A stretch of 64,000 nt of DNA, from positions 111,943,771 to 112,007,770 of the forward strand of contig OY757907.1 of the NCBI GenBank assembly GCA_963585895.1. The letters run 5' to 3'. The position numbers and the translations under genes are program-made. Source of the stretch: Sepioteuthis lessoniana. Its lineage: Eukaryota; Mollusca; Cephalopoda; Myopsida; Loliginidae. A model generated the notes under the pieces. It had not been told where the DNA came from and did no database searches. It saw only the letters and a program-made list of their open reading frames with translations. Below are positions 23,105-33,751 of the stretch, piece after piece. Position 1 is the first letter of the stretch; each line of letters opens with the position of its first letter.

Positions 23105-24167
23105 TATCTCTCGATTTGTTTGAATAATGGAGAAAAAAAGAGAAGTCAAACAGACAATTCTTTCTGATTTCTATCGCTTGACAATCTCGAAGAATTTAGG
23201 TCGTTGCACCAAAGTACTAGTTACCCGAAAAAACTAACTGAAACCCAGTCTAATGGTTGGCACGAATATTTACATCACACCTTTATAAACTCATTCCTTG
23301 GCCAGATCCACATCAGCGCTCAACGATCTCTTAATTGGCCATATGATTCCACGATGTCTTGTTTTCCTTCAATCATCCTATGCTACTTAATATGAAAAAT
23401 AATTTGGGCACGTCAAGCACAATCTTTTTCGGTCACACCACATTCTTGAGTATATGAAATGATAAGACTTGAGATTTTATATATATCCTTTATCTCTCTA
23501 ATATGCTATAAAACTATTTTACTCTCTCCCCTTATCTTCATTCAGTATGATGTTATTGGTTTATTAAATGAGATATAGAATAGTCGTATATCTCTGAAGA
23601 TTTGTCAGTTATAATTTTTGACAAGTATTAATTTCATGTCGTCTCTTTAAGGCTTTTGTTTTTATAGTCAGCTTCTGGTCGTCATTCAACATTCGATTAG
23701 AAAGAACTGAAATAAACGCTTAATCACCAAAAGGACAGCTATTTTTATCTGGATTTTTTTTTTTCAGGATAAAGCGTAAAAATATATTTGTCTACTGTAT
23801 CCTTAATGAAGTTCGTTTTTACTGGCTTTGATCATGGCAAAAAGCAAGTTTTGTTTTCCTTTTAAAGAATATTTCCAATTGATTCCATGAGCTATTCAGT
23901 TATATCTTCTTAAAGCTGCTAAAAGAGATTAAACGAATTTAACAATCGCAAAGTTAAGAATATCGACACAAGAAACTATTTTTCAACGGTCCCTAAAGAC
24001 CTGGAAAAGTAAATAAGGAACTAAAAAAAAAAAAAAAAGATTTGAGACCATCTAGATGACAGTAGAAGAGTTCTGAAGATTTGATGGGACTGGGCGATCA
24101 TTCAGATTTCAGTAAGGAAAAAAACGACAATTTAAAATTTGTGGGAAAGACGTGAAATATATATATT
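23105..24167. other. no gene seen
   Basis: AT-rich sequence with a poly-A run at about 24027-24039. No family copy is recognisable. Confidence 0.45.
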
Positions 24168-24452
24168 TACCGACGCCTCTGCAAAAGACGGATGTGTCAC
24201 AAGGTCAGATTTTTTTATCAGAGTTCAACAGGTTTGAATTAAGCGTTTTTCTTCTTGACTGGCTGCCATACCAAAAAGCCCAGTCTGCCCTACTATTTTA
24301 CCAATAGCTGGAGAAAAAAAAAGTTGCATTCATAACTCTCCCTAAGATATTAGCACTATGTAAAATGCTAACAGCTTCATCCAGGATTTGAACTCACGCC
24401 ACCCAGTCCATTTCGAACGGCAGTGATCATTACATCACGTGCAGCTCCTTAC
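24168..24452 (-). repeat. T2 SINE, diverged
   Basis: Reverse complement of T2: TTACCGACGCCTCTGC (3' end), GTCACAAGGTCAG, CCAATAGCTGGAG, ATCCAGGATTTGAACTC (B box) and CATTACATCACGTGCAGC (A-box side). Confidence 0.7.
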
Positions 24453-25039
24453 ATGCAAACATAAACCGACAAAAATGATTTATAATAGCGAGATTGTTAT
24501 CAGAGAAATGCACTTAAAATTTTCTAAGAGAATAAAACCAGTTTCTGTTCGATTTGTCACTGGAGGACACTGCTATGTTGTCAGGTTCATACTCAAGTTT
24601 ATTTTTAATCATCTGGGTTCTTGAGACAACGGATATAATTATGACATGCTAATGAGGATCTTTCTCTCCTTTCTAAATAAACACATCAATTTTCTCTAGC
24701 TCCGTTGTTGCAACGGGAATCCAGCGGCTGCACAGGTCTCTGGTATTTATTATTTATTGAAAATTAGTGAGAGATTCCAATGTCAAGCCTGTTTATTTTA
24801 CAACTGGTGCTGTGACTAATTTATATTGCAATTTATTTATATTACCGAGACAAGTCGGTGCATAATTACATAGTGGAAGAGAATAAAAGAATTCTGGTCA
24901 AGCCCAGAAGAACGCAGAGATGTTAATAGACAATTTTACAGACACTCTTAACTCTTGAGAATAAAGAAAGAAAATGTATCAAATGTATATGCGTTTTTCT
25001 TTTTTTTTTTTTAACAGATCCTTACTCCAAACATTATTC
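24453..25039. other. no gene seen
   Basis: AT-rich sequence. A poly-T run lies at about 25000-25012, beside the LINE end on the right. Confidence 0.4.
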
Positions 25040-25610
25040 TATATACCTGTCTAAAAACTAATTATTATTATCATTATAGTTACTTCTTGAGAGTTTTTCA
25101 CATCAGCGTTAGCTGATGGTCTTTCAGTGGAGTAACAGCAAGTCTCCTCAAGTCTCAGGACTCCTCTCAGTATTCTGACCGATCTCAATAATGCAGTAAT
25201 TTAGATGGTCTCCACTCGTCCGATTATTTCCAAGTCCTCCAGTTATTGTACTAATCATTTGGTAACTAATAAGAGCAGCAATCACAATTGGTATAACCGT
25301 CACTTTCGTGTTCAACAGTTTTTTCAATTCCTAGCAAGCTACTTACTTATTTTCCGTGATAGTCTGTGGCCCGTCGAGATAGCAAAGTCCACAATTTCAC
25401 AAGTTTTTTTGTTGATTATTATAAGAACTGGTCGTCTGCCCGAGATTAGGAGAACGTATGTATCTCAAAATCCCGGAGGAGCTTGTGCGTCTCATTTTCT
25501 AGGATAGATTCTGGGTTATGCATGTACCATTTGTTCCTATGGTCAAATCACAATTTCTTGCACAATTCCCAGTGGATCCCTTTTGCCCACCCTTATTATT
25601 ATCCTCATTA
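25040..25610 (-). pseudogene. R2-like (restriction-like endonuclease) LINE, C-terminal remnant
   Basis: R2-type LINEs carry, C-terminal to the RT, a CCHC knuckle and a PD-(D/E)XK-like endonuclease that nicks the target. On the minus strand this reads HWELCKKL, then DHRNKWYMHNPE, then ISGRRPVLIIINKK, then CEIVDFAIS. That is the PD...D endonuclease region with the first Asp replaced by Val. A LLRSVRILRGVL-like stretch and AACGCTGATGTGAAAAAC follow, with an ATAATGATAATAATAA tail. Frameshifts and stops break the frame. The 100-codon plus-strand frame here is antisense. It is closely related to the copy at 42.0-43.2 kb, including the 3' end. Confidence 0.75.
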
Positions 25611-25627
25611 TTATATCACTAAAATGT

Positions 25628-25812
25628 TCGGTTTCTTTAACGAATGGCTTATCAACCATCGCGGTTTATTTTATGCCAAAGACAGTAGTGGTATTAATCA
25701 ATAGCTGGGGTGGGTGATAAGGAAGTTTGTATCTTTCTCAACGGTATTAGTCCGATAGGGAACGTAATTGGGCGACTGAAGTGCAAACTCGCTTACGAAG
25801 ATGTCTTAATGG
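25628..25812 (-). repeat. T1 SINE, diverged
   Basis: Tail hairpin side GGCTTATCAACCATCGCGG...TTTTATGCCA, then AGTAGTGGTATTAATCAATAG, AACGGTATTAGTCCGATAGG and CAAACTCGCTTACGAAG. The tRNA head end is lost. Confidence 0.65.
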
Positions 25813-25984
25813 ATATAATAACAAGAAAGGTTGGTAAAGTAATGGTTAAAGAAAATAACCCCGGCGAACCAAGTTAGAATTCTGAACGAGTTCTTAGGCT
25901 AGAGTAAAATAGTAAGACAGAATGGACTCTCTAGAAAAGAGAGAAAAACCTGTTAAGGAAAAGTAAAGTTATGATTAGTACACC

Positions 25985-26255
25985 GAAGAAGAGTGTATTC
26001 TTTTACATGAGACTTCACGTCACGGTTATTGTCGTAGAAAGTGGGATTGTCAACCCGAGTTCGATTGCGTTTAACGTCGGTTAAATGCTATTGGAAAAGG
26101 CATGAATCTATCTGCTCTCCTCCACCTAGCCTTGAGAAAGAAGGTCAGATAGGGTTCTTTTTACTTGTTAAGGCAATCAATCTAGGAGAAGAAAAAGCTC
26201 GAATTCAAACAAGGTTTAACCTGCTTAATAATTAACCTTGTGGCATATCCGACGC
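25985..26255 (+). repeat. T2 SINE, diverged
   Basis: Head with CGGTTATTGTCGTAG and B box GAGTTCGATTGCG. The middle is GCTATTGGAAAAGGCATGAAT. The 3' part is CAATCAATCTAGGAGAAG, then TTAACCTTGTGGCATATCC. The Ha element begins immediately to the right. Confidence 0.7.
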
Positions 26256-26795
26256 GTTTGGTTTGGTTGGGTATATGGCATATACACCAGTATATGTTAT
26301 TTAATGCCGAATTCATTTTTATACATATGAACAGTTATATTTCAAACAATTCAGTTTAGTCTAAGTACACAGTTTAAATTTCAAAAAAACATTTCTATTT
26401 CAAGCTATTCAGTTTAGTAAACAAATTTAAATTGTTCCAAGTGTTGCTATATATCACTAACAATTCAATTAAACATCAGTCATTTATTTATACACGGTTG
26501 CATGTAAAAACTGTTCTATTTAAACAAATCAGTTTAGCCTTAGTGCACAGTTTAGTTCTATTTGACCCTTAGATATGACCCTTTAAGGTGCTACTTCTCC
26601 TGGTTTGAGTGGACGTGGGAGCGATAGAAATAAAGGAGTACTCCACATTCCCCAAAGCTCCAGCATCATTGAAACCTCACCATCAAATTGTTTCAAGTCA
26701 TTGACTGGACTCTTGTTAGGGGAGTTTTACTTCTCTGCAGAGATACAGTTAGTGTATTCAACAGGGCCATATCCCATCCGTGGCAGAGGGTTTAG
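26256..26795 (-). repeat. family H (Ha), complete
   Basis: Tail: GGTTTGGTTGGGTATATGGC...GTTATTTAATGCC. The body is at 26340-26560 (CAATTCAGTTTAGTCTAAG and CACGGTTGCATG units). The head is at 26555-26795 (TATTTGACCCTTAGATATGACC, TGAGTGGACGTGGGAGCG, CTCCAGCATCATTGAAACC). The head 5' end is worn (AACAGGGCCATATCCC). Confidence 0.8.
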
Positions 26796-27378
26796 GTAAA
26801 TGTACACACAATCCTCACCACTGTAAAGTAAACTGATTGTTTTAATATTCGTTATTGATAGCAATAGGCCATGATTATTACGAGACAACCCATGAACGTA
26901 TTTTTTTACTGTTGTCAAAACGGTCAATGATAAAAACGATCCTTCGATATAGGATTAGTTGATGGATAGTAATTAGCATTTTATACTTACGTTATATCAA
27001 GAATTTGTATGAGTCAAAAATGAGTGGCAGTGTGAATGCAGGTCCTATGAAATTATCATTTTGCAAGTTTGGCAGGAAACTGCTTTATTCTCTAGATTAG
27101 AGCACCAAGTCTATCGCTATTAAATACCGTTTTTGCGGTGTTGCAGTTAGATAATATAATAAGTTTAATGATTTAGAGAATATTAGACATGTGATCAATA
27201 CTGTTCAAGTGAACCTCTGTTTCAGTTGATATATTAGAAGCATTATTTACACTAGACCTCAAAGCCGATGAAGTTATTTGCAGAATATGGAAACATAATG
27301 GAATAAAACTATTTCTGACTGAGAGCTTTTTCCGTTGAAATACAACTCAAAAGTTGACGGCTCTGATCATTTATGTTT
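26796..27378. other. no gene seen
   Basis: AT-rich sequence without a recognisable repeat or domain. Confidence 0.45.
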
Positions 27379-27600
27379 TACCGTAAATTTATAAATGAAT
27401 CGACCTTTTAACCTGCAAGAGTCTGAAAACTAGGAGTCGACTTATAGTACAAGACTAAAATGTAAATATTTACCAGTTAGTCGTAAACCTGTAGTAAAGG
27501 TTTGGATTTTAGCCAGGTCCTATAAGTCGACGCCTGGTTTAGTAGAGATTTTCTTCAGGTTTAAAAGGTCGACTTATTCGACGTAATTTACCAAACATAT
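27379..27600. mobile_element. foldback (long inverted repeat) element, 222 bp
   Basis: The left arm starts TACCGTAAATTTATAAATG, then TCGACCTTTTAACCTG, then GGAGTCGACTTATAG. Read inward from the other end, the right arm gives GGTAAATTACG, then AAGTCGACCTTTTAAACCTG, then GCGTCGACTTATAGG. The two arms are imperfect inverted repeats of about 75 bp round a 70-bp centre. This layout fits a MITE of a pogo/Tc2-like or other DNA transposon. Target duplication is unclear. Confidence 0.65.
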
Positions 27601-27656
27601 AAGATAGAAGAGAACCAAACCATCGGTGCTGAAAACTTCCAGAAGAATTTGAATCA

Positions 27657-27657
27657 T

Positions 27658-27729
<72 letters not shown>
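27657..27729. repeat. compound (AT)n(GA)n microsatellite
   Basis: About 49 bp of AT repeat run directly into about 24 bp of GA repeat, then GTGTGTT. Confidence 0.95.
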
Positions 27730-27944
27730 TGTGTTATATAAACTTTTAAAATACCCAGGTCAGCTAGAAAAGTGATCTATGGATTTTCAGTTGATTATAA
27801 AAAGATAATATTTGCCCTGAATGCCTTTTCATATAGAAAGCAAATCCGAGATTTCTATTCTAAACGTATAATGGTATTTATATGCTCGACCTAAATCTGT
27901 CGCAGAAACTATAATAATGCCATACGTATAGATATTTTCTCTTG

Positions 27945-28310
27945 ATTCATTTTAACGGCATTTAAACCAGTTTAGGGTCATTTATGCTTAGTGATTGTGG
28001 AATTGGGTTCATTGAACGTTCATCTTGACATTTTTAATTTAGTTGTGAAGAATTTTCCTAAAATGGTCCGATCGAATACCAATATTGTTTTAAACATATC
28101 TATTTGACCCATAGATTAGACCCTGACAGGTACTAGCACTCCAGGTCAGTGGACTGGGGAGTAATGATAATGAAGGTGTACTTCATATAGCTAGAACTGT
28201 AGCCTCATCCTCAGATACAGTTTGGTGCTATTATCGAGACACTACTTTTTTTTTGGGGGGGAAGGTTTCCTAACTCTTTGTAGGGAATATAGTCAGCGTA
28301 TTCTCAACCC
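27945..28310 (-). repeat. family H, subfamily Hb, complete
   Basis: Tail: TTTTAACGGCATTTAAACC, then TTTATGCTTAGTGATTGTGG. The head has ATCTATTTGACCCATAGATT, GACCCTGACAGGTACTAGC, CCAGGTCAGTGGACTGGGG and AGGGAATATAGTCAGCG. A G run (28255-28262) marks the variable block before CCTAACTC. Confidence 0.75.
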
Positions 28311-29124
28311 CGCTTATTTTACTATTTAGTACAACTTCGTACAATTTTGGAATAACATTGTATAATTTTGCTTCTGAATCTTTGGAGATGCAAGAAGCCT
28401 AACAAAGTGACACGGGTGGAATGAGCAAATAAAGTTCAAGCGCAGATTCACTTCACAATAACGCCCATAGAAGAAGGCATGAATCCACTTTCCCTTGCCA
28501 TAATGAATAACACAACGCTTGGAACATTTTAGCCTAGTGACAATATATCATGAGCACTGCATAATCGGTCTGTTCAAAAATTGTTCATTATTACTGGTAC
28601 CATGTAACCGATTAAAATATGTCACATTTTACTTGGAAAGGCTATCGATATTGCTTAGGTATATCACGAAGTGAAATTACTTGACATGACATTCCGGCAA
28701 TCTAATATCTTATGGGACCCGTCAGATATTTTCATATGCGTGTCTTAAGAGCTGCAAGGTATTACGCTACTTTCCCAGATTTAGTTGAATACACGACGAT
28801 ATTGGACTCAGCTTGACACTGTTTGTCAGTCAGTTTCATTTACTTGTTTAAAGATGTTTGAAAAGGAATCGAAAATTGAAGAACACTTGACACCTTTGTT
28901 TGCTTACGTTTGTTTGTCGTAGTTGAAACATTTAGCAAAAAGAAAGTACATCTTTCGAGACATTTAAAAAGTGGGGAAAAAAAAGAAAGCTTGAATGAAA
29001 TTTAAAAGAATAAAAAGTGAAAGAGGCTTGAAAAAAAGTGTGTGGAAACGATATAAAGAGTTTAAAATGAAAATGAAGAAATCGCTATCTTTTAATAGTT
29101 TACAAGATACCCCAATAAGTTTAG
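28311..29124. other. no gene seen
   Basis: A possible, very worn T2 remnant lies at 28425-28510 (GCCCATAGAAGAAGGCATGAA). Otherwise nothing is recognisable. Confidence 0.4.
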
Positions 29125-29440
29125 TTATTTGATTTAATGGCATACTGACCCTTGATTATCTAATGCCAAATCATATTTGTACATGGTTATAAAGTGAAAA
29201 AATTTAACGCAACGTTATTTTTAAAGATTCAGAGCTTCTTCAATTAAATGGTTTCAAGTATTGCTATCTAACGCTAATAGTTCAATTTGGACTCAACAAT
29301 ACTTGAAACTATCTAACATTAATATTTCTATCTGTACATAGTTAAATCGTTTCCATTATTGCAATCTAACACTAATACTTCTATTTGGACTCAGTTAAAT
29401 TGTTTCAAGTGTAACTACAAATGTATTGTATTAATGAGTT
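29125..29440 (-). repeat. family H tail plus body, no head
   Basis: Tail hairpin TGGCATACTGACCC...TATCTAATGCCA, then four or so body units of the long type (GTTAAATGGTTTCAAG, TATTGCTATCTAACGC, TAATAGTTCAATTTGGAC). Mariner copy 3 lies immediately to the right and no head follows it. Confidence 0.7.
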
Positions 29441-29445
29441 TATTA

Positions 29446-30284
29446 TGTGGTGAATACGATAAGTTCCCTGACTTTTTTTGAATCGGCATTTAAAATTGTC
29501 GTAGACTCTTAAAAATTCAGTGTGTTATTGCTTTACATCATTTGAGATGACTGACCCATTTTTATGATTTCAGATTCAAATGAACAGGTACTGCAGCAAT
29601 TGGAATACACCCTACTAAAGCCTGATTGTCACAGCTGGGGAATTTCAAAAATGCAATCTGACACTTTAGAATAACGATATGCAATAAAATTCAGTTTTAA
29701 ACTTGGGATAAAATGCTTCAGAAACCCATCTTGCATGAATCGGGCATCAGTTTTTGAGTGGTATAAGAGATCCAAGGAAGGCAGGGAGTCTGTGAGGAGT
29801 AAGGAAGTCAATACACTAGACTTTATTGGCCAAAGGGTTAGGGTTACTATGTTGAGGTTTTAAGGGAGTTCAGGAAAAGATTCTTTGGGCAGAGGCCAGC
29901 ACTCTTCGAATCGGGTCAGTGGCATTTCCACCAGGACAATGCACCAGTCGACAATTCCATCCTTGTTATAGATCAAGATGGGCATCAAGACAGTTCCTCA
30001 CCCTCCCTACAGTCCAGACCTTGCTCTTTGTGACTTTTGTTCATTCTCTAAGCTCAGAGGCTGTCGTTATGAGACAATTGAGAAGATGAAAGAGGCTGTG
30101 ACGAAGGTGATTAACACGCTCACACAAGAGGACTTCCATGGGGCCATCTAGAAGTTATTGGAACCGTACAATAAGTGCATTTCAGACGGAGGAGATTACT
30201 TCGAAGGGGACTTGAGTTTCATGTGTGTTCTATTAATAAAAGTGCCCATAGGAAAAAGTCTGGAAACTTATCGTATGCACCTGG
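29446..30284 (+). mobile_element. mariner deletion derivative, copy 3
   Basis: TA borders at 29444-29445 and 30285-30286. The ends are ATACGATAAGTTCCCTGAC on the left and AGTCTGGAAACTTATCGTAT on the right. It is 839 bp and has the same internal deletion join (GGTTAGGGTTACTATGTTGAG) as copies 1 and 2, plus further small losses (DET/W region absent, TCGGGCATCAG retained). Confidence 0.85.
29705..30212 (+). pseudogene. mariner-family transposase pseudogene
   Basis: Remnants in shifting frames: SVFEWYKRSKEGRESV near the HTH end, an HQDNAPVDN-like second-Asp block near 29930-29955, then HPPYSPDLALCDF near 29997-30035, and a C-terminal tail ending GGDYFEGD at about 30210. A 21-bp loss removes the DYLTK segment near 29975. 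An in-frame TAG interrupts near 30149 (GGCCATCTAG). The first catalytic Asp region is deleted as in the other copies. Confidence 0.8.
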
Positions 30285-30708
30285 TATTTAGTTTGGTCAG
30301 GCTGCGGGTTTTTCAGTTAGCTATTAAGTTAGATTTCCACTCAAAGATTTTAGCTAAGTCAACTTGGAAAGTTTAAGCGCCACCAACAAGCAAACAGGAT
30401 TGGATACCTGTCATCTTTACACAGGAAGACCTAATCTAAACTCAATAGATTCATGTCTTGTCGCAAGCTTCATTGAGGAAATTATAATCACGATAAAATA
30501 TTGATGACACGCGTAAGATGACGCAATAACTTAGTGAGATGACATCACACCAACGATATCCTGAATTTAGATATGTAAAAATTCGTGAATTTTAAAAGTA
30601 GTTAGTTGGAGTTCAGTTGGTGACAGTTGAAGAAGACGCCTGTCGCGTCGGGATGGTGATGGGTCTTTGTGTCTCTCTTCATAGAAAATCCTTTCAGATT
30701 TTCTCGGA

Positions 30709-30932
30709 GGTGGCCTCGTGGTGTAATGGTTAAAGCGATGGCCTGCGGAATCGTAGGAAGCGAGTTCGAACTCCAGTCGCGCTATTACGTTCTCTTTCGG
30801 ACAAATAGGTATGAACCCCTTTATCCTCCCAGCTATGGGTTAAATAGCACCACTACTGTTCTTCTTGGAGAATAGCTCTGGCATTAAATAACTTACAAAG
30901 GTTGATATGCCATTAAACAACCAAACAACCAG
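30709..30932 (+). repeat. T1 SINE
   Basis: Head with A box GTGGTGTAATGGTTAAAGC and B box GAGTTCGAACTCC. The middle is TATGAACCCCTTTATCCTCC, then CAGCTATGGGTTAAATAG. The tail is CTGGCATTAAATAACTTAC, then GGTTGATATGCCATTAAAC, ending in AACCAAACAACC. A 7-bp CAGATTT flanks each side. The family's AATACCCTTGGGAAA is shortened here. RTE LINE sequence starts directly after it. Confidence 0.85.
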
Positions 30933-30934
30933 AT

Positions 30935-32066
30935 TTGAGAGACGTTTGTTTATTTCAACGTTAGCATTCATTATCAGCGTATGTACTGTATTATATATAT
31001 CATATTTACCAACCCCTCCGCTCAGGCAGGATATGACACAAGGTCATTTTTTAAGCGAAGTTTAACAGGTTTGAATTCAGAGTTTTCCTTCTCCTAGACT
31101 AGTTGCCTCACCAAGGCTGAAGAACCTAGTCTGCCCTACTATTTACACATAGCTGGAGGGAGAATAATTGGATTCATACCTTTCCCAAGGGCAGTGTTAG
31201 TCTCGTCCAGGATTTGAACTCGTGTCGTCATGTCCATTTCCTATGACGATAACCATTACACCACGGGCACCTCTTGTATTATATATATATATATATATGA
31301 CAATTTTATCTTTTTTATATATTATATTAGTTCTGTATTCTATTTATTCTTTTATTTATATCAAGATGCAAAAAATTATCAGACAAATAAGAATATTAAT
31401 TTTGACGTATGTTGATTATTTGGTTGTGAGCGAATGCTCAATAAGCAAAGACGGAAATAATATATTTTGCTTGCACAACATGGCAAACAGAAACGGTGAA
31501 TATCAAGCCGATTTTTCATTTGAAAACAATTTGAATGACTGAATATTAAATTCCAAATCGGAGAGGAAAAACAACGGACTGGCATTTTCCCAAATAACTC
31601 TAAAACACAGCTGGACAATATACTCATGAACAAGAAATGGTTAAATAACGCTTTGAACTGTGAGGCATATTCTTCTCTCGATGGGGCATCTTCAGAACAC
31701 AGAATCGTCTTAGCAAAGATTCGCTTGATTCTTCACGGAAATAACACATATTGATAACCGCAGGTTATTATTAGTCCTCAATTATTAATTGTATCATAAG
31801 CAATGAAAATACGGTAATTGTAAGAAACAAATCAGGAGATATTTGAAAAGTATACTCCGAATGACGAATATGAAAACTTCACCACAATGCACATGGAAGC
31901 AGCAACGGAATACATTCTAACCAAACCAAGAGTCAAATGTAGAGGTCCTTAGGGTTCAATAGCAGCGAGGTAAAAAAAAAAAATGGATACCGTTAAAAAA
32001 AGGCTTTAAGTCAAGAAAACTTTACTGAACTAACCAACACATAACCAAAAAAGACAATTAGAATAG
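30935..32066 (+). pseudogene. RTE-like LINE fragment (endonuclease end and linker), copy A
   Basis: RTE ORFs run from an AP-type endonuclease through a linker to the RT. Readable pieces in changing frames are ANRNGEYQADFSFENNL, then LINKKWLNSALNCEAYSS-like, then SSEHRIVLAKIRL-like, then NDEYENFTTMHMEAATEY-like. These belong to the endonuclease C-terminus (the SDHRIV motif appears as SEHRIV) and the linker before the RT. A T2 SINE interrupts it at 31001-31274, and a T1 SINE ends it at 32067. It is a near-identical inverted duplicate of 40223-41050. The minus-strand 84-codon frame at 31379-31633 is antisense to the LINE. Confidence 0.8.
31001..31274 (-). repeat. T2 SINE with 14-bp TSD, absent from the duplicate
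   Basis: Flanked by TGTATTATATATAT at 30987-31000 and 31275-31288. It has the full reverse-complement T2 body: CCTCCGCTCAGGC, GAATTCAGAGTTTTCC, CAGGATTTGAACTCG and CCATTACACCACGGGC. The inverted duplicate near 40980 lacks it and reads GTACTAATTTTATC (opposite strand) across the site. Confidence 0.9.
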
Positions 32067-32307
32067 GGGGTGTTCTCGTGGCGTAATGGTTAAAGCGATG
32101 GACTGCGGAATCGTAGGAAGTTAGTTCGTATTCCAGTCGCGCTATTACGTTCACATTCGGTCAAATACCCTTGGGAAATGTATGAACCCCTTTATCCTCC
32201 TAGCTATGGGTTAAATAGTACCACTACTGTTCCTCTGGGAGAATAGCTTTGGCATTAAATAACCTACAAAGGTTGATATGCCATTAAACAACCAAACCAA
32301 CCAGATT
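32067..32307 (+). repeat. T1 SINE shared with the inverted duplicate
   Basis: The head is GTTCTCGTGGCGTAATGG with a B-box-like TAGTTCGTATTCC. The tail is TTTGGCATTAAATAACC, then GGTTGATATGCCATTAAAC and AACCAAACCAACC. The left junction (ACAATTAGAATA) is the same as in the 39983-40222 copy. No matching duplication is found on the right, where CAGATTTTCT follows. Confidence 0.85.
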
Positions 32308-32654
32308 TTCTTTTTCTCTCTCGCTACTCAAAGCCGCCTGATCATTAAACGGCAAATCTGGATAATAAAGCGATAATTTCTATAAATATATTGGACATAT
32401 TACTGTCTCAGTACGATCCAATAAATGGTTGTTGGCGGAGAGTTCTTGTCTTTGTGTCGCCAATACCCATGTAACTTGCTCCAATGAACCACACCAATCA
32501 TTAGAAGTTCTGAATGAATTGTGTCATTCCTATCAGTGGATCTTTCACACACAACATAGACACAGAAGGGATTGATAAGCATGTGACACTCACGGAACCA
32601 AGGTCATAATAAAGAACCGTTTACAGAATAGTGCCACATTTAGTACTGTGACAA

Positions 32655-32935
32655 CTATCGTCATCATCATGTCGTGCCGCTAGCTCGGATATCCCTGGGC
32701 CTCTCTCGCCACTTCTCCTTATCGTTCATCGCCTCTGGCACGTCTTCAGGGCTACACCCTGTGTCCTCACATAGCTGCTGTATGTATGTTCGAACTGGTC
32801 GTCCTGCTTTTGCTCGGCCATATGTGGGGTCCATAGGAGTACATCCCTTATGAGCTCGTCCCTGCTTCTCTCGCAGTATCATGCATGTCTGGTTCGTCTA
32901 ATTTGGATAGTTTTCGTGATGGGAGGCAGGTATTG
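32655..32935 (-). pseudogene. RTE-like LINE, 3' terminal fragment
   Basis: The minus-strand frame (32667-32882) has TYGRAKAGRPVRTYIQQLCE, then GCSPEDVPEAMNDKEKW, then RDIRASGTT at the C-terminus. A short 3' end with ATGATGATGACG follows. This shows what the complete LINE end looks like and fixes the orientation of the other fragments. It is heavily 5' truncated, as is common for LINEs. The sequence on both sides shares AGT(A)C(T/A)GTGACAACTAT, which may be part of the target region. Confidence 0.85.
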
Positions 32936-33114
32936 TACCATATTTGGCGCCGTTATCATGATAATACCAAAGTAAAAGTACAGTGACAACTATAGTGTTA
33001 CATTTGGTAACACAGATGCTGTAGTTCACTTTGGTATTACATTTGGCGCTGGTATCGGTATTAGAGTCCACCATAGTGTTACATTTGTAATCTTGACAAC
33101 GGCACTATTGCACC
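32936..33114. repeat. short tandem-like repeats with a 7-bp hairpin
   Basis: TAGTGTTACATTTG occurs near 32993 and 33081, with related ATTACATTTGGCGC and ATATTTGGCGCCG blocks. GTGTTAC/GTAACAC forms a perfect small hairpin at 32995-33013. Family unknown. Confidence 0.5.
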
Positions 33115-33447
33115 TGTATCAAACAATAATAACTATTTGCACATAGTTAAATGGTTTTAAGCATTTATCTCTTACTGTAATAATTCTATTTGATATTAAT
33201 CATTTTTGGACGGTTAGAAAGTTAAGTAAAAAAAATCAAACAGTTCATTTGACTCAGAGATGGATCAACAACAAGTAAGTATCACTCAGAGTTAGAGGGA
33301 CACTTCACATTACCCAAAGCTCCAAGTCTGGTGCCTCACCATCAGATGTAATTTAGTTATATCCAGGAAACTCATTGTTGGGTGTATTACCCTTCTACAG
33401 AAATGTAGTTGCCATATTCTATGGTCTCAGCTAATTGGGCTAGTTTT
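33115..33447 (-). repeat. family H, body and head, diverged
   Basis: Body: TTTGCACATAGTTAAATGG, TTACTGTAATAATTCTATTTG. The head is CAAACAGTTCATTTGACTCAG, then TACCCAAAGCTCC, then TGGTGCCTCACCATCAGATG, then CTCAGCTAATTGGGC. No tail. Confidence 0.7.
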
Positions 33448-33751
33448 ATAGAGTCTTATTTCTTCATTGAAGTTGATCTACTTTTGCAGCTTTGTTCTAA
33501 GTTAATATCAAGAGGTGCCTCATTTTCTCCGGGTTTACCAAGAAAAAAAAAATCAAATGTATCAGTCTATTCATCTAAATAAACGATACTTGTGAACTTG
33601 AGCCAAACCAAGCTAAACTCAGTATCACGAAGCGATTTTACGTGTTTTAATGATTATCCAACAAGCTTAAACATTTTGGCGTTTGATGTTGACGTAACTT
33701 GATCAACACGTGACTTGTCGCCTTAAGTCAGACAAAGCTAAACTCGATTTC

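Noticed and set aside
25205..25507. 100-codon plus-strand frame
   Set aside because: It is antisense to the R2-like LINE endonuclease region.
31379..31633. 84-codon frame duplicated at 40651-40908, suggesting a conserved small protein pair
   Set aside because: Both are antisense to the same segment of an RTE LINE. Their similarity comes from the inverted duplication and not from protein constraint.
32400..32582. 60-codon minus-strand frame between a T1 SINE and an RTE fragment
   Set aside because: No recognisable domain, no start context, and no second copy to support it.
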